DNA of 55,721 nt from Flavobacteriales bacterium (GTDB taxonomy: Bacteria; Bacteroidota; Bacteroidia; Flavobacteriales_D; Crocinitomicaceae): the NCBI GenBank assembly GCA_009885545.1, contig VFKM01000013.1, positions 1 through 55,721 on the forward strand, in the 5' to 3' direction. The notes beneath the pieces are model-generated. The model was not told the origin of the DNA. It ran no database searches and saw only the letters and a program-made list of their open reading frames with translations. The position numbers were made by a program, and so were the translations under genes. Of the stretch, positions 19,221-28,249 are shown piece by piece (the stretch's first letter is position 1; each line of letters begins with the position of its first letter).

Positions 19221-20192
19221 TTATGGAATTATTTTTTTATCAACAATTTGATAAATTTCCAATGATACTTTGTCATAAACATAAATCAACAAATGCATAT
19301 TATCTGCATTATGTGTTGATGAATTTCCTACTGGAACTAATTGATCTGGTAATATATAACTGTAATTTAAGTAATATTTTGTACCTGTCATTAAGTCTGG
19401 TGTTAACGTTCTACCCCATGTTTGACCATCTATGCACCCTCTGAAAATATCACGGTGAACATAATTTGTAGTTAAAACATTATCAACATTTTGAGGAGCA
19501 ACTAAAGAGTCTTCAATTAAATATACAACCATTGCAAGGTCATTTGTTATTCCAGCATCCAATTTTTCTACTTCCGTATGTAAGAAAAATCCATGTTTTG
19601 GAGTTTCAAAATAATTTACTTTAGCTTTAATGGCTACCTTCAAAGGAGCAGCAAGAACCGCATCAACTTTTGATTGCCAAGACCCTGAAGCTACAAAATA
19701 TTCTCCTGCATCATTCGTGCGGCTAACAGTCCCTGATGGATTTCCAAAGAAACCTGAATTTATTAATGTGTTTCCAAAGAAATTTCCTAGTTCCTTGCTT
19801 TGATTATTAACGAAATCGACCGTATAACCCTGTCCAACATTTACTGCTTGAAAGGCCCCATAGCCAAGAACCTCATTTGATGCATGAATACTAGCTATAA
19901 AAACACGTGTTGGGTTAGACACATGAATAGTATGTGCAACTTCTCCTGCAGCAGGACATGCGGCGCAATTGTGTCCAGTCATATCTTCAATTAGTGCATT
20001 CCTATTAGGATCTTCATTTGGTAAAGTCGAAAAATCCGGCCACTCGTTGACAACATAATCGGCCCAATTGCCATTATAAATCGTGGTGTCCAATTCATTA
20101 TTAACGACAGGTGGAAATGGGTTTTCCACTTTATCGCATGAATTAATCATAAAACAACAAATTGCGACAACTATAAAAAGTAATTTTTTCAT
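19221..20192 (-). CDS. Omp28-related outer membrane lipoprotein, thioredoxin-like
   Basis: Lipobox CCFMINSCDK; IEDMTGHNCAACPAAGEVAHTIH Omp28-type CXXC. Confidence 0.85.
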   Translation of the reverse strand: MKKLLFIVVAICCFMINSCDKVENPFPPVVNNELDTTIYNGNWADYVVNEWPDFSTLPNEDPNRNALIEDMTGHNCAACPAAGEVAHTIHVSNPTRVFIASIHASNEVLGYGAFQAVNVGQGYTVDFVNNQSKELGNFFGNTLINSGFFGNPSGTVSRTNDAGEYFVASGSWQSKVDAVLAAPLKVAIKAKVNYFETPKHGFFLHTEVEKLDAGITNDLAMVVYLIEDSLVAPQNVDNVLTTNYVHRDIFRGCIDGQTWGRTLTPDLMTGTKYYLNYSYILPDQLVPVGNSSTHNADNMHLLIYVYDKVSLEIYQIVDKKIIP

Positions 20193-20203
20193 GTCTTCTT
20201 ATA

Positions 20204-21904
20204 TTAAAAACTATGCGTAAATGAAAAAGTCAATCCATTTGAAGCTGGTACTGGACGACAAACACCTCCTACACAAAATAATCCTGCTCGTTGACGGCCA
20301 TAAGACAAAGTCAATCTAGTTGCTTCGTGTATATATCCAATTGTAAAGTATGGATGGTGTGCTCTGTGATCAAGCTTAGGATTTCCAAAATTGTATTGAT
20401 CCATTATGCTGACATACAAGTGTGAGTTAATTGTGTATTCTAATAATACTGTTGCCCAATCACCTTTGTCGACTGGTGTTCCTTTAGAAAAACCAACTTC
20501 ATTTCCTAAACTATCTCTTCTGTTAACGAACAATGTTTGAAATTCAGCTCTTAAAGATTGTTTATTTGCAAATTTATAAGCCAATTCTAAAACAAAGATA
20601 TTAGACTTTATTAATCCTTTTTCTTTCGTTACTGTTGCAACATCGTTGTTTATAATAATATTATAGTAACTAAAAATTAGACTAAACTTTTTATTGAACT
20701 TTCGTGTAATATTAAAATTGATATCTCTCATGTAAAGGCTATCACTCATATCAAACAAACCACTTGTATAGGTTACTCCTGTAGAATCTGATGGGTTTAT
20801 CGAACCTGTATGTCGCATTGGGCGCATTGCAACAGAAACATTTCCATTTATAGACATTCCATATTTACCACCTAATTTTGATCCTTTTTTGAAAGTATAC
20901 AAAACTTCAGCTTGAAATGCTGTTTCTCCCACTGGTTGTGTAGCATAAGGATATAAAGACGCAACTAAATTATATGTATGCGTTTTGTTCATTGACGGAA
21001 GATAATTGATAATCACATTTTGCAATTGTTTTGTTCTATCCGAACGGTAGCTCATGTTATCAACCGATTTTGCAGAAAGTAGAATCCCTAATCCTTTTTG
21101 AGAATATCCAAAATTTGCGATTGCGGCATGACCAATATTATAATTATAACCATTATCTTGACTTGGATCTTGCCCTTTCATCACGTATTCTCCATCTAAG
21201 ACAAATTTACCATAACGCAACTTCAAACGTCCACCATAGCAACCCACATTTTCCGGAAGAATTAAATCAGTATTATCATCTTTTTGATATTTACTAACAA
21301 AAGATCCTCCTATTGTGATATCCAATTTTTTATCCGCTAGCTTTTTGACCATTTCGTTCAAATGTATTTCACCATCAATACCACGCGTGACACCATCGCT
21401 ATGTATAATTCTTCCTTCGAGAAATGCATATCTTTGGTATCCATAAACTCCTTTGAAAACAATTCCTTTTTTAGGACGAATAATTAATCTAACACCATCT
21501 AATTGACTGTCGTATCCTAAGCCCATATTTTCATAGGCTCTTAATGAAAGTCCAGCGCCAAATTGCTCATAAATCGAACCTAATGTAACATCCACAAAAT
21601 CACTCGCATATCCTATATAACGCATTCCAATCCCAGTTCCGTCGAAAGTGGAAGGATAACCTTGAATTCTTGGAAGGTAAGATTCCATACGCATTCCTGC
21701 TTTGAAATTTCCTTGGGTATAAAAGACATTCATATAAGAATTTAATAATCCTTTTGAGGCAGGTTGAGTCGCTCCAATTAGAGTATCTGTATTTAAATAC
21801 TGAAATGTAGTTTCAATATTACCTGTGAAATTACCTGCATTAACTTGTGAAAAACCTGAAAAGGAATTTATTAATACAAAGGTGAAGAAAAGTAGTTTTT
21901 TCAT
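20204..21904 (-). CDS. DUF6029 family outer membrane beta-barrel-like protein
   Basis: Signal peptide; FTGNIETTFQYLNTDTLIG...GIGMRYIGYASDFVDVTLGSIYEQFGAGLSLRAYE; C-terminal TFSFTHSF. Confidence 0.75.
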   Translation of the reverse strand: MKKLLFFTFVLINSFSGFSQVNAGNFTGNIETTFQYLNTDTLIGATQPASKGLLNSYMNVFYTQGNFKAGMRMESYLPRIQGYPSTFDGTGIGMRYIGYASDFVDVTLGSIYEQFGAGLSLRAYENMGLGYDSQLDGVRLIIRPKKGIVFKGVYGYQRYAFLEGRIIHSDGVTRGIDGEIHLNEMVKKLADKKLDITIGGSFVSKYQKDDNTDLILPENVGCYGGRLKLRYGKFVLDGEYVMKGQDPSQDNGYNYNIGHAAIANFGYSQKGLGILLSAKSVDNMSYRSDRTKQLQNVIINYLPSMNKTHTYNLVASLYPYATQPVGETAFQAEVLYTFKKGSKLGGKYGMSINGNVSVAMRPMRHTGSINPSDSTGVTYTSGLFDMSDSLYMRDINFNITRKFNKKFSLIFSYYNIIINNDVATVTKEKGLIKSNIFVLELAYKFANKQSLRAEFQTLFVNRRDSLGNEVGFSKGTPVDKGDWATVLLEYTINSHLYVSIMDQYNFGNPKLDHRAHHPYFTIGYIHEATRLTLSYGRQRAGLFCVGGVCRPVPASNGLTFSFTHSF

Positions 21905-21933
21905 TGAATAAGGATCTGCTTACTTTATATTAT

Positions 21934-22464
21934 TTATTCTGTCACTATTTTTTTACTGATTTTCTTAATCTCTTCATATAAATGATCTTCGTCTCCGTCA
22001 GCATAATTATTGTGAGAATAAACAATTTTACCATCGGTATCTACTAGGAATGTGTGTGGTACATTGTTGACACCCATTGCTCTTTTGAAATCACCATTTG
22101 GATCCATTAATACTAAATATTCCCATCCCTTACCATCAACGTAAACTGCAACAGAATTCATTGTTTTCGTATCATCGATAGAAACAGCAACTAAATTTAC
22201 ACCTGTCTCTTCTTGCCAATCAGTGTATAATTCATGGATGGTGTTCAACTCTCTTTTACATGGAGAGCACCATGTTGCCCAAAAACTAATAACAACTGGA
22301 CCGGTAAACCCAAGATCAGCTGTGTTTACAGATTTTCCATCCACCGTTTTCAATTGGACTGATGGTAATTCTTTCAAATTTGATTCTTGCGATTCAGTTG
22401 ATTCTTGGGCAAATACGTTACACACAAGGGTTAATCCAACGACAAACAAAACTATTTTTTTCAT
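21934..22464 (-). CDS. TlpA family thioredoxin-like protein
   Basis: Signal peptide; VISFWATWCSPCKRELNTI; NVPHTFLVDTDGKIVY. Confidence 0.93.
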   Translation of the reverse strand: MKKIVLFVVGLTLVCNVFAQESTESQESNLKELPSVQLKTVDGKSVNTADLGFTGPVVISFWATWCSPCKRELNTIHELYTDWQEETGVNLVAVSIDDTKTMNSVAVYVDGKGWEYLVLMDPNGDFKRAMGVNNVPHTFLVDTDGKIVYSHNNYADGDEDHLYEEIKKISKKIVTE

Positions 22465-22519
22465 TTACTTAAATTTTAATATTTTTTGGCAATTGCGTTT
22501 TCAAAAACCTTGCCGCACT

Positions 22520-22554
22520 CAAAGATATACTATTTCATTGATGACGAAATCAAA
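22520..22554 (-). promoter_or_regulatory. Predicted promoter of the TlpA-DUF6029-Omp28 cluster: TTTG-N23-TATCTTTG
   Basis: Minus-strand TTTG (22554-22551) and TATCTTTG (22527-22520), about 55 nt before the TlpA ATG. Confidence 0.5.
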
Positions 22555-22839
22555 GATGCACGTTTATTCTTGAAATCCTAATTAAGGGTTTTTTGAATAG
22601 TAAAAGTAACCCATCTTTCAAATAAAGCCTTAAAAAGCTTATTATTTACCTGATTTTCAATCTACTATGTGGTGTTAATCAAGACTGGAATGTTTTTTGC
22701 AATTCTCGCGACGACAAAGAATATATCGTTTTATAAATGATGAATTCATTTTTTTAAGTAGGATTTCAAGAAACATCCTTATTTAAGATGTTTATTGTAC
22801 GATTATTCTTATATATTTGTATGTATTAACAATAGTTAT

Positions 22840-23607
22840 ATGAAAAAACTTATACTTTCTCTCACAGCAATAGCTACTTTTTCATTTGTGTATGCACAAG
22901 ATGGGATTGAAATTAGACTTGATGGTGCTGGTGCTGATATTTCTGGCACAGTTCATTCAGTAAATTTATATGCTGGTTCTCCTGATATGCTAGGAAGTGT
23001 TTATGAAGTTCATTTCGATGTAACGAATAACACTGGGGCTAATCAACAATGGAGAATAACGCGCACAAAGATGAGTGTTCCTGCAACTTGGGTTGATCAA
23101 GTTTGTTGGCCTCCACAATGTTATCCAACTAGCGGAGACGTTTATATTACACCAAATACTGGTGGGAATCCAGCTCCAATCATTGTAGATGGAACATCAA
23201 TGACTACGCTTTCTGCATTGGCTGAATTAAAACCAAGAATTACTCCAGATGCATCTGCTGCTGGTTCTGCATTATATAGATATTATATAACAACTATTGC
23301 TGGTGAATATATAGATTCTATTGACTTGAGTATTAATTACGCTTTAGGAGTTACTAATTTAAAACAACCCACAACATTAACAATTAGCCCAAATCCTGCA
23401 GATAATAATGTAACTATCGCTTTAGGAGGAATTGAAAATTCTTCAATAAAAATTGTTGACGTATTAGGAAATGTTATTTACAACGAATCTATCAACAACG
23501 GAACTAAAACAATCGATGTTTCAAATTTCAAAAACGGAGTTTACTTTGTTTTGGTTGAAGCACCTGGAATCAAATCATTTAATAGAAAATTAATTATTAG
23601 ACATTAA
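22840..23607 (+). CDS. T9SS type A sorting domain-containing secreted protein
   Basis: Signal peptide from ATG 22840; C-terminal TLTISPNPADNNVTIALGG...IKIVDVLGNVIYNE...VSNFKNGVYFVLVE. Confidence 0.88.
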   Translation: MKKLILSLTAIATFSFVYAQDGIEIRLDGAGADISGTVHSVNLYAGSPDMLGSVYEVHFDVTNNTGANQQWRITRTKMSVPATWVDQVCWPPQCYPTSGDVYITPNTGGNPAPIIVDGTSMTTLSALAELKPRITPDASAAGSALYRYYITTIAGEYIDSIDLSINYALGVTNLKQPTTLTISPNPADNNVTIALGGIENSSIKIVDVLGNVIYNESINNGTKTIDVSNFKNGVYFVLVEAPGIKSFNRKLIIRH

Positions 23608-23623
23608 TTTTTCTTTCGCATAT

Positions 23624-23655
23624 TAAAAAGATCGTTTTAGGACGGTCTTTTTTTA
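23624..23655 (+). terminator. Terminator
   Basis: AAAGATCG/CGGTCTTT hairpin with T tract. Confidence 0.7.
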
Positions 23656-23719
23656 TGCTTCTTATTTCCTTCTTTTCTTATCTTTACTCAGAAAAACTGT
23701 ATTAAAATCAATTGATTAA

Positions 23720-25273
23720 TTGAAGTCTATTGTATTCACATATCTACTAATCGTATGCTTTTCTTTTGCTTATTCACAGCAAAACTCAATACTGCTGCAT
23801 ACATATTATAAAGATCGACTGTTCGATAATTCAAAGTCGACGTTTTATCATGGGGCTTCTTTTTTACCAGCATTTGAAAATGAATTCGATTTAAATTCTA
23901 TCAATAGGGATTCTTCGATTTTTTATTATGATGCTTTGGAAGTACTATTTAAAAAACACTTAATCGAAGTAAAAGGAGAAAACTATTACTTTACTATTTC
24001 TCCAAATGTAGATTTTTCAATGGGCAAAGATCGCAATGACACAAACGAACGTCGTTTATTTCAGAATACCAGAGGTGTTTTTATTGAAGGTGATTTATTG
24101 AAGAATTTTTCATTTTCGACAGCAATTTATGAAAATCAAAGTCGTTTCTCGAATTATGAAAGTGCTTATTATTCATCAGTAGGAGAGTTATATCCGAATC
24201 AAACTTCAGGAATTTATAGCACGCAAAATGCTGTGGTTCCAGGTAGTGCACGTACGAAACCATTTAAGAAGGATGGTTTTGATTATGGATATGCTGTTGG
24301 AAATATAATATACAAACCTCATCGATCCATACTTTTGTCTGCTGGTAATACTGCACAATTTATTGGTGATGGATATCGTTCCCTCTTTTTATCTGATAAC
24401 GGTGCACCTGCACCTTTTTTAAGAAGTACTTTTCAATTATCCAAAAAATGGCAATTTAATTATTTCCGAATGAGATTAATTAACTTGATGCGTAGACCTA
24501 AAAGTTCATCTGTTGAGGCCTATTATGAAACGAAAGGATTTTCAGCGAATTATTTAACTTATGAAGTTTCAAAAAATATTTCGATTAGTTTTTTTGAAGG
24601 AATAATTTGGTCAAAAGGAGATTCAATTGTTTCAAAATCTGTTCATCCATTATTTTATAACCCTATTCCATTTGTCGCAGAATTTGCATTAGATAAAGAA
24701 GAAATCAATTCGGTTTTAGGTTTAAATGCATCTATTACACCTTATAAATCACATAGAATATATGGTCAATTCGCCATTGGGAATTTAAATACAGATCAAA
24801 TTGCATTTCAACTTGGATATAGAGGATACAATTATTTTGGCTTGAAAAATTTTATGCTTCAATTAGAATACAACAATGTATCAAAGGAAATGTATTCTTC
24901 GAATAATCCGAGATTAAATTATAGTCACTATAATTTGCCTTTAGGTCCTATCAAAGGAAATGCCTTTCAGGAATTCATTTTACGCAGTAATTACGAAATA
25001 AAGAGAGTTTATTGCGAAATAAAAGGCATCGTTTACATCTTAAAAGATTATACACCATTAACATTATTACCAGTAAATAAAAATCTACCTCAGCAAACTG
25101 GATCAATCTTTTTGCAGCAGATAGAACTGGGTTATCGTTTCAATAAAAAAATGAATTGGAATTTATTTGGAAGCTGGCAATATCGTTCTGAACTGCTTTC
25201 CAACAGTCAAATTACTAATCTATTTAACATTGGATTAAGAACTGGTATTAATAATCATTACAACGATTTTTGA
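23720..25273 (+). CDS. Outer-membrane beta-barrel protein, possibly capsule assembly Wzi-like
   Basis: Signal peptide; SAGNTAQFIGDGYRSLFLSDNGAPAPFLRSTF shared with the following gene. Start codon as listed in the track (non-ATG). Confidence 0.65.
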   Translation: MKSIVFTYLLIVCFSFAYSQQNSILLHTYYKDRLFDNSKSTFYHGASFLPAFENEFDLNSINRDSSIFYYDALEVLFKKHLIEVKGENYYFTISPNVDFSMGKDRNDTNERRLFQNTRGVFIEGDLLKNFSFSTAIYENQSRFSNYESAYYSSVGELYPNQTSGIYSTQNAVVPGSARTKPFKKDGFDYGYAVGNIIYKPHRSILLSAGNTAQFIGDGYRSLFLSDNGAPAPFLRSTFQLSKKWQFNYFRMRLINLMRRPKSSSVEAYYETKGFSANYLTYEVSKNISISFFEGIIWSKGDSIVSKSVHPLFYNPIPFVAEFALDKEEINSVLGLNASITPYKSHRIYGQFAIGNLNTDQIAFQLGYRGYNYFGLKNFMLQLEYNNVSKEMYSSNNPRLNYSHYNLPLGPIKGNAFQEFILRSNYEIKRVYCEIKGIVYILKDYTPLTLLPVNKNLPQQTGSIFLQQIELGYRFNKKMNWNLFGSWQYRSELLSNSQITNLFNIGLRTGINNHYNDF

Positions 25274-26709
25274 TGAGAAAATTAACTTTCATATTTATGT
25301 TGATTCAAATGACTGTTTTTGGTCAAGGAGGAGTTAATGAACTATATGAAGAAATGCCAAATGATTCAGTATTCCCAGTTAATATAGAGTCTCATTCCTC
25401 CTTAAAACCAGAAATAAGAATTAATAAGTCGACACAAGGGTTAGTTTCACTAAAATCTAAATCAAATCCCTTTTGTTTTATTTCACCTTTAGTTGATTTG
25501 AATTATAGGTATACGACCACTTCACAATTTAGAACAGGCGCTGGAATTACGATAGAAAGCAGTGCAAATAAGAAAATTTATTTTCGAGCAAATTTGATAG
25601 GAGGAACTGGGATTGGTGATTCGACTTTTTCGTCACGTGGTTATTTTATAAAAGGCAATACCTCAAGTTATAATTACATTGATGCCAGAGGACGAATTTC
25701 CTATACACCAAATTCAATTTTTAATTTCCAAATTGGGTTGGATCACAATTTTATTGGAGAGGGAAATCGCTCATTATTTTTAAGTGATTATGGAACCCCT
25801 TCCCCTTTTGGTTTAATTCGAACTAAATTTTGGAGACTTGAATACGATATAATCTATCAGTTCTTTAGAGAAAAGGTTAATGTAGATTGGAAATCAAAAT
25901 ATGGCGCCACACATCATATCAGTTTCAATGCTGCAAAATGGTTAAATTTTGGTGTTTTCGAAACAGTAATTTTTCTACCTAAAGACACGATGCTCAATCG
26001 AGGTTATGACGCTGAATATTTGAATCCTGTAATATTTTACCGCCCACAGGAATATGCATTGGGTTCTTCTGACAATGTATTAATTGGTGCAAGTTTCACA
26101 GCCAGATATAAAAGCCACGTGCTTTATGGACAATTAATTTTAGACGAATTTTCTTTGGTTGAAATTAAACTTAAATCAGGTTGGTGGGCAAATAAATATG
26201 GTAGTCAAATTGGAGTGAAAGGAAGATTAAAGCTGGGAAAAACAACCGCTTTTTACCGCATTGAATATAATTCTATAAGACCATATACTTATTCTCATAT
26301 CGGCCCAGGACAAAATTATGGGAATCAAGGAATGCCTTTAGCCCATCCTCTTGGATCAAATTTCATGGAAATTTTGGGTGAATTCAAAATTCAAAAAGGA
26401 AAATGGGCGTTAAAATCTTTTTTCAGCTATTTCCTTCAAGGATTGGACAAAGATGGATTTAGTTATGGTAATAATGTCTACCAGCCCTATAATAATAGAC
26501 CATATGAATATGGACATTACATAGGTCAGGGAAAAGGAAATAATGGTTTTAGGGCAGTCTTGACTTTATCCTATCAAGTTATGAAATATGGCAATCTTAA
26601 CGCTTTCTTTGAAAATCAATTCCGTTATGAAAGTGCTTTTAATTCATCCATGTATATTCCAATGATAGGTTTACGAAGCCAATTATGGAATGATTACAGG
26701 AATTATTAA
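25273..26709 (+). CDS. Paralogous outer-membrane beta-barrel protein, possibly Wzi-like
   Basis: QIGLDHNFIGEGNRSLFLSDYGTPSPFGLIRTKF parallels the upstream gene; ATG 25273 overlaps the upstream TGA (TGATG). Confidence 0.7.
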   Translation: MRKLTFIFMLIQMTVFGQGGVNELYEEMPNDSVFPVNIESHSSLKPEIRINKSTQGLVSLKSKSNPFCFISPLVDLNYRYTTTSQFRTGAGITIESSANKKIYFRANLIGGTGIGDSTFSSRGYFIKGNTSSYNYIDARGRISYTPNSIFNFQIGLDHNFIGEGNRSLFLSDYGTPSPFGLIRTKFWRLEYDIIYQFFREKVNVDWKSKYGATHHISFNAAKWLNFGVFETVIFLPKDTMLNRGYDAEYLNPVIFYRPQEYALGSSDNVLIGASFTARYKSHVLYGQLILDEFSLVEIKLKSGWWANKYGSQIGVKGRLKLGKTTAFYRIEYNSIRPYTYSHIGPGQNYGNQGMPLAHPLGSNFMEILGEFKIQKGKWALKSFFSYFLQGLDKDGFSYGNNVYQPYNNRPYEYGHYIGQGKGNNGFRAVLTLSYQVMKYGNLNAFFENQFRYESAFNSSMYIPMIGLRSQLWNDYRNY

Positions 26710-26715
26710 AAAAAA

Positions 26716-26741
26716 GGCGATTAACCAAATGGTCAATCGCC
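26716..26741 (-). terminator. Terminator of the SSB gene cluster
   Basis: GGCGATTAACC-AAAT-GGTCAATCGCC hairpin with minus-strand T tract. Confidence 0.75.
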
Positions 26742-26778
26742 AAATCTAACTGCACGTCGTATCGTTTGATTAGATTAT

Positions 26779-27105
26779 TTATAGTCCAATTATGTGACGT
26801 AATTCCACTTCAGTAACATTTCTTTTTTTACCTTCTTGGTTGAGATATGTTCTATTCACTAAGCGACCATGAATAGCAACTTTTTTTCCCTTTTCTGCAT
26901 ATTCTTCAACAAATTGTGCCATATTTCCCCAAGCAAATATACGGTGCCATTCGGTATCGGATTTAATTTTTCCATTGTTTGCACGAAAGGTTTTGTCAGT
27001 TGCTAAACTAAAACGAGCAACTTTACTTCCGTTGTCAAATTTTGTGATTTCTGTTTGAGAACCAATGTTCCCAATAAGTGTTATGTGATTGCGTAGTGTT
27101 GTCAT
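26779..27105 (-). CDS. Single-stranded DNA-binding protein paralogue (short, no acidic tip)
   Basis: TLRNHITLIGNIGSQTEITKFDNGSKVARFSLATDK...EWHRIFAWG. Confidence 0.88.
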   Translation of the reverse strand: MTTLRNHITLIGNIGSQTEITKFDNGSKVARFSLATDKTFRANNGKIKSDTEWHRIFAWGNMAQFVEEYAEKGKKVAIHGRLVNRTYLNQEGKKRNVTEVELRHIIGL

Positions 27106-27146
27106 AATTTGAGTGATTTGATTGAATTATTAATACTGTTGTGGAT

Positions 27147-27458
27147 TTACAAAATGATCAAGTCATTTACCTCTACTTCTGAAATACATTTTCGAGCGCC
27201 ATTATCTTTATAAAATCGAGTAACAAGTTTGCCTTCAACCGCTAGGTCCATTCCAACGATTCCTAATTCTTCCATTACTTGTACCCATCGTCCCCAAGCT
27301 GTTAGGCGGTGCCAATTACTTCTTGTTTTTGTTTTACCTGTTTCATCAAGATACATTTCTTTAGTAGACATTGTAAACTGTGCAATTTTTCTACCATTTG
27401 CCAATTCAACAACCTTTGGAATTGAACTTACTTTTCCAATTAAATTTACGTGATTCAT
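27147..27458 (-). CDS. Single-stranded DNA-binding protein paralogue (short, diverged)
   Basis: NHVNLIGKVSSIPKVVELANGRKIAQFTMSTKE...NWHRLTAWG. Confidence 0.82.
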   Translation of the reverse strand: MNHVNLIGKVSSIPKVVELANGRKIAQFTMSTKEMYLDETGKTKTRSNWHRLTAWGRWVQVMEELGIVGMDLAVEGKLVTRFYKDNGARKCISEVEVNDLIIL

Positions 27459-27509
27459 ATTTTTGTTTTTAAAAGGAGCCGATTTCTCGACTCCATATTG
27501 ATATTAAAA

Positions 27510-27863
27510 TTATTTTGCTGCTGGTTCAGTTTTTTGATTCAAGACTAAAAACTCCGTCGCTTCAATGATTGTCGCATAGCGCTTTTCGCCTGTTTTTGTT
27601 TCATACGATTGATGAATAAGTTTTCCTTCCAGGATTACTTCCTGCCCTTTATTGAGCGCTTTTTTAGCTCGTTCAGCTATTTTGCCCCAAGCATTGACAG
27701 TGTGCCATTGGGTGTTGTCATACCATTCACCATCTTTACCTTTGTAGCGTTCATTGGTTGCCATTGTGAACCGTGCTAGCGTTTTACCTGTTTCGAAAGT
27801 TGTTACTTCCGGTTGTGCCCCAAGGCGGCCAATCAAACTCACTTTGTTTCTTAATGTGTTCAT
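27510..27863 (-). CDS. ssb: Single-stranded DNA-binding protein
   Basis: MNTLRNKVSLIGRLGAQPEVTTFETGKTLARFTMATNERY...QWHTVNAWGK; start at internal ATG 27863. Confidence 0.9.
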   Translation of the reverse strand: MNTLRNKVSLIGRLGAQPEVTTFETGKTLARFTMATNERYKGKDGEWYDNTQWHTVNAWGKIAERAKKALNKGQEVILEGKLIHQSYETKTGEKRYATIIEATEFLVLNQKTEPAAK

Positions 27864-28189
27864 GTTGTAATTTTTAAAAGTTTGAAAAAATTGATTTGTA
27901 ACCCTATCAGAAGTCATTTTCTGTATTCGACACTGCAAAATTGTGGCTGTATCAAAAACACATTCGGTTATTTGTCATTTACTTTCGATTGTCTTTCGTT
28001 TGTAAACGGTTAATATCATTTAAAATGATTGTACTATTGATTTTAACTAGAAAAAGTAAATTCAACTTATTTTTCACTTTCTTTAAAAAATAGCCTTTTT
28101 TACCAATCAATTAATTACATTTGGATAGCAATATGAACTCTAACTAAGAGTCACTTGTTCTTTTTCGAGCTATTGAATTTCACTATGCA

Positions 28190-28218
28190 TTGAAATAAAA
28201 ATGTATTCTTTAACTTTG
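28190..28218 (+). promoter_or_regulatory. Predicted promoter TTG-N18-TAACTTTG
   Basis: TTG 28190-28192 and TAACTTTG 28211-28218, 32 nt before ATG 28250. Confidence 0.5.
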
Positions 28219-28249
28219 AATTGAACCATAATCTATAATTACATCATAA

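Noticed and set aside
26779-27863. SSB cluster as a conjugative element or prophage
   Set aside because: No integrase, relaxase, terminase, tra or att-like repeats visible on either side.
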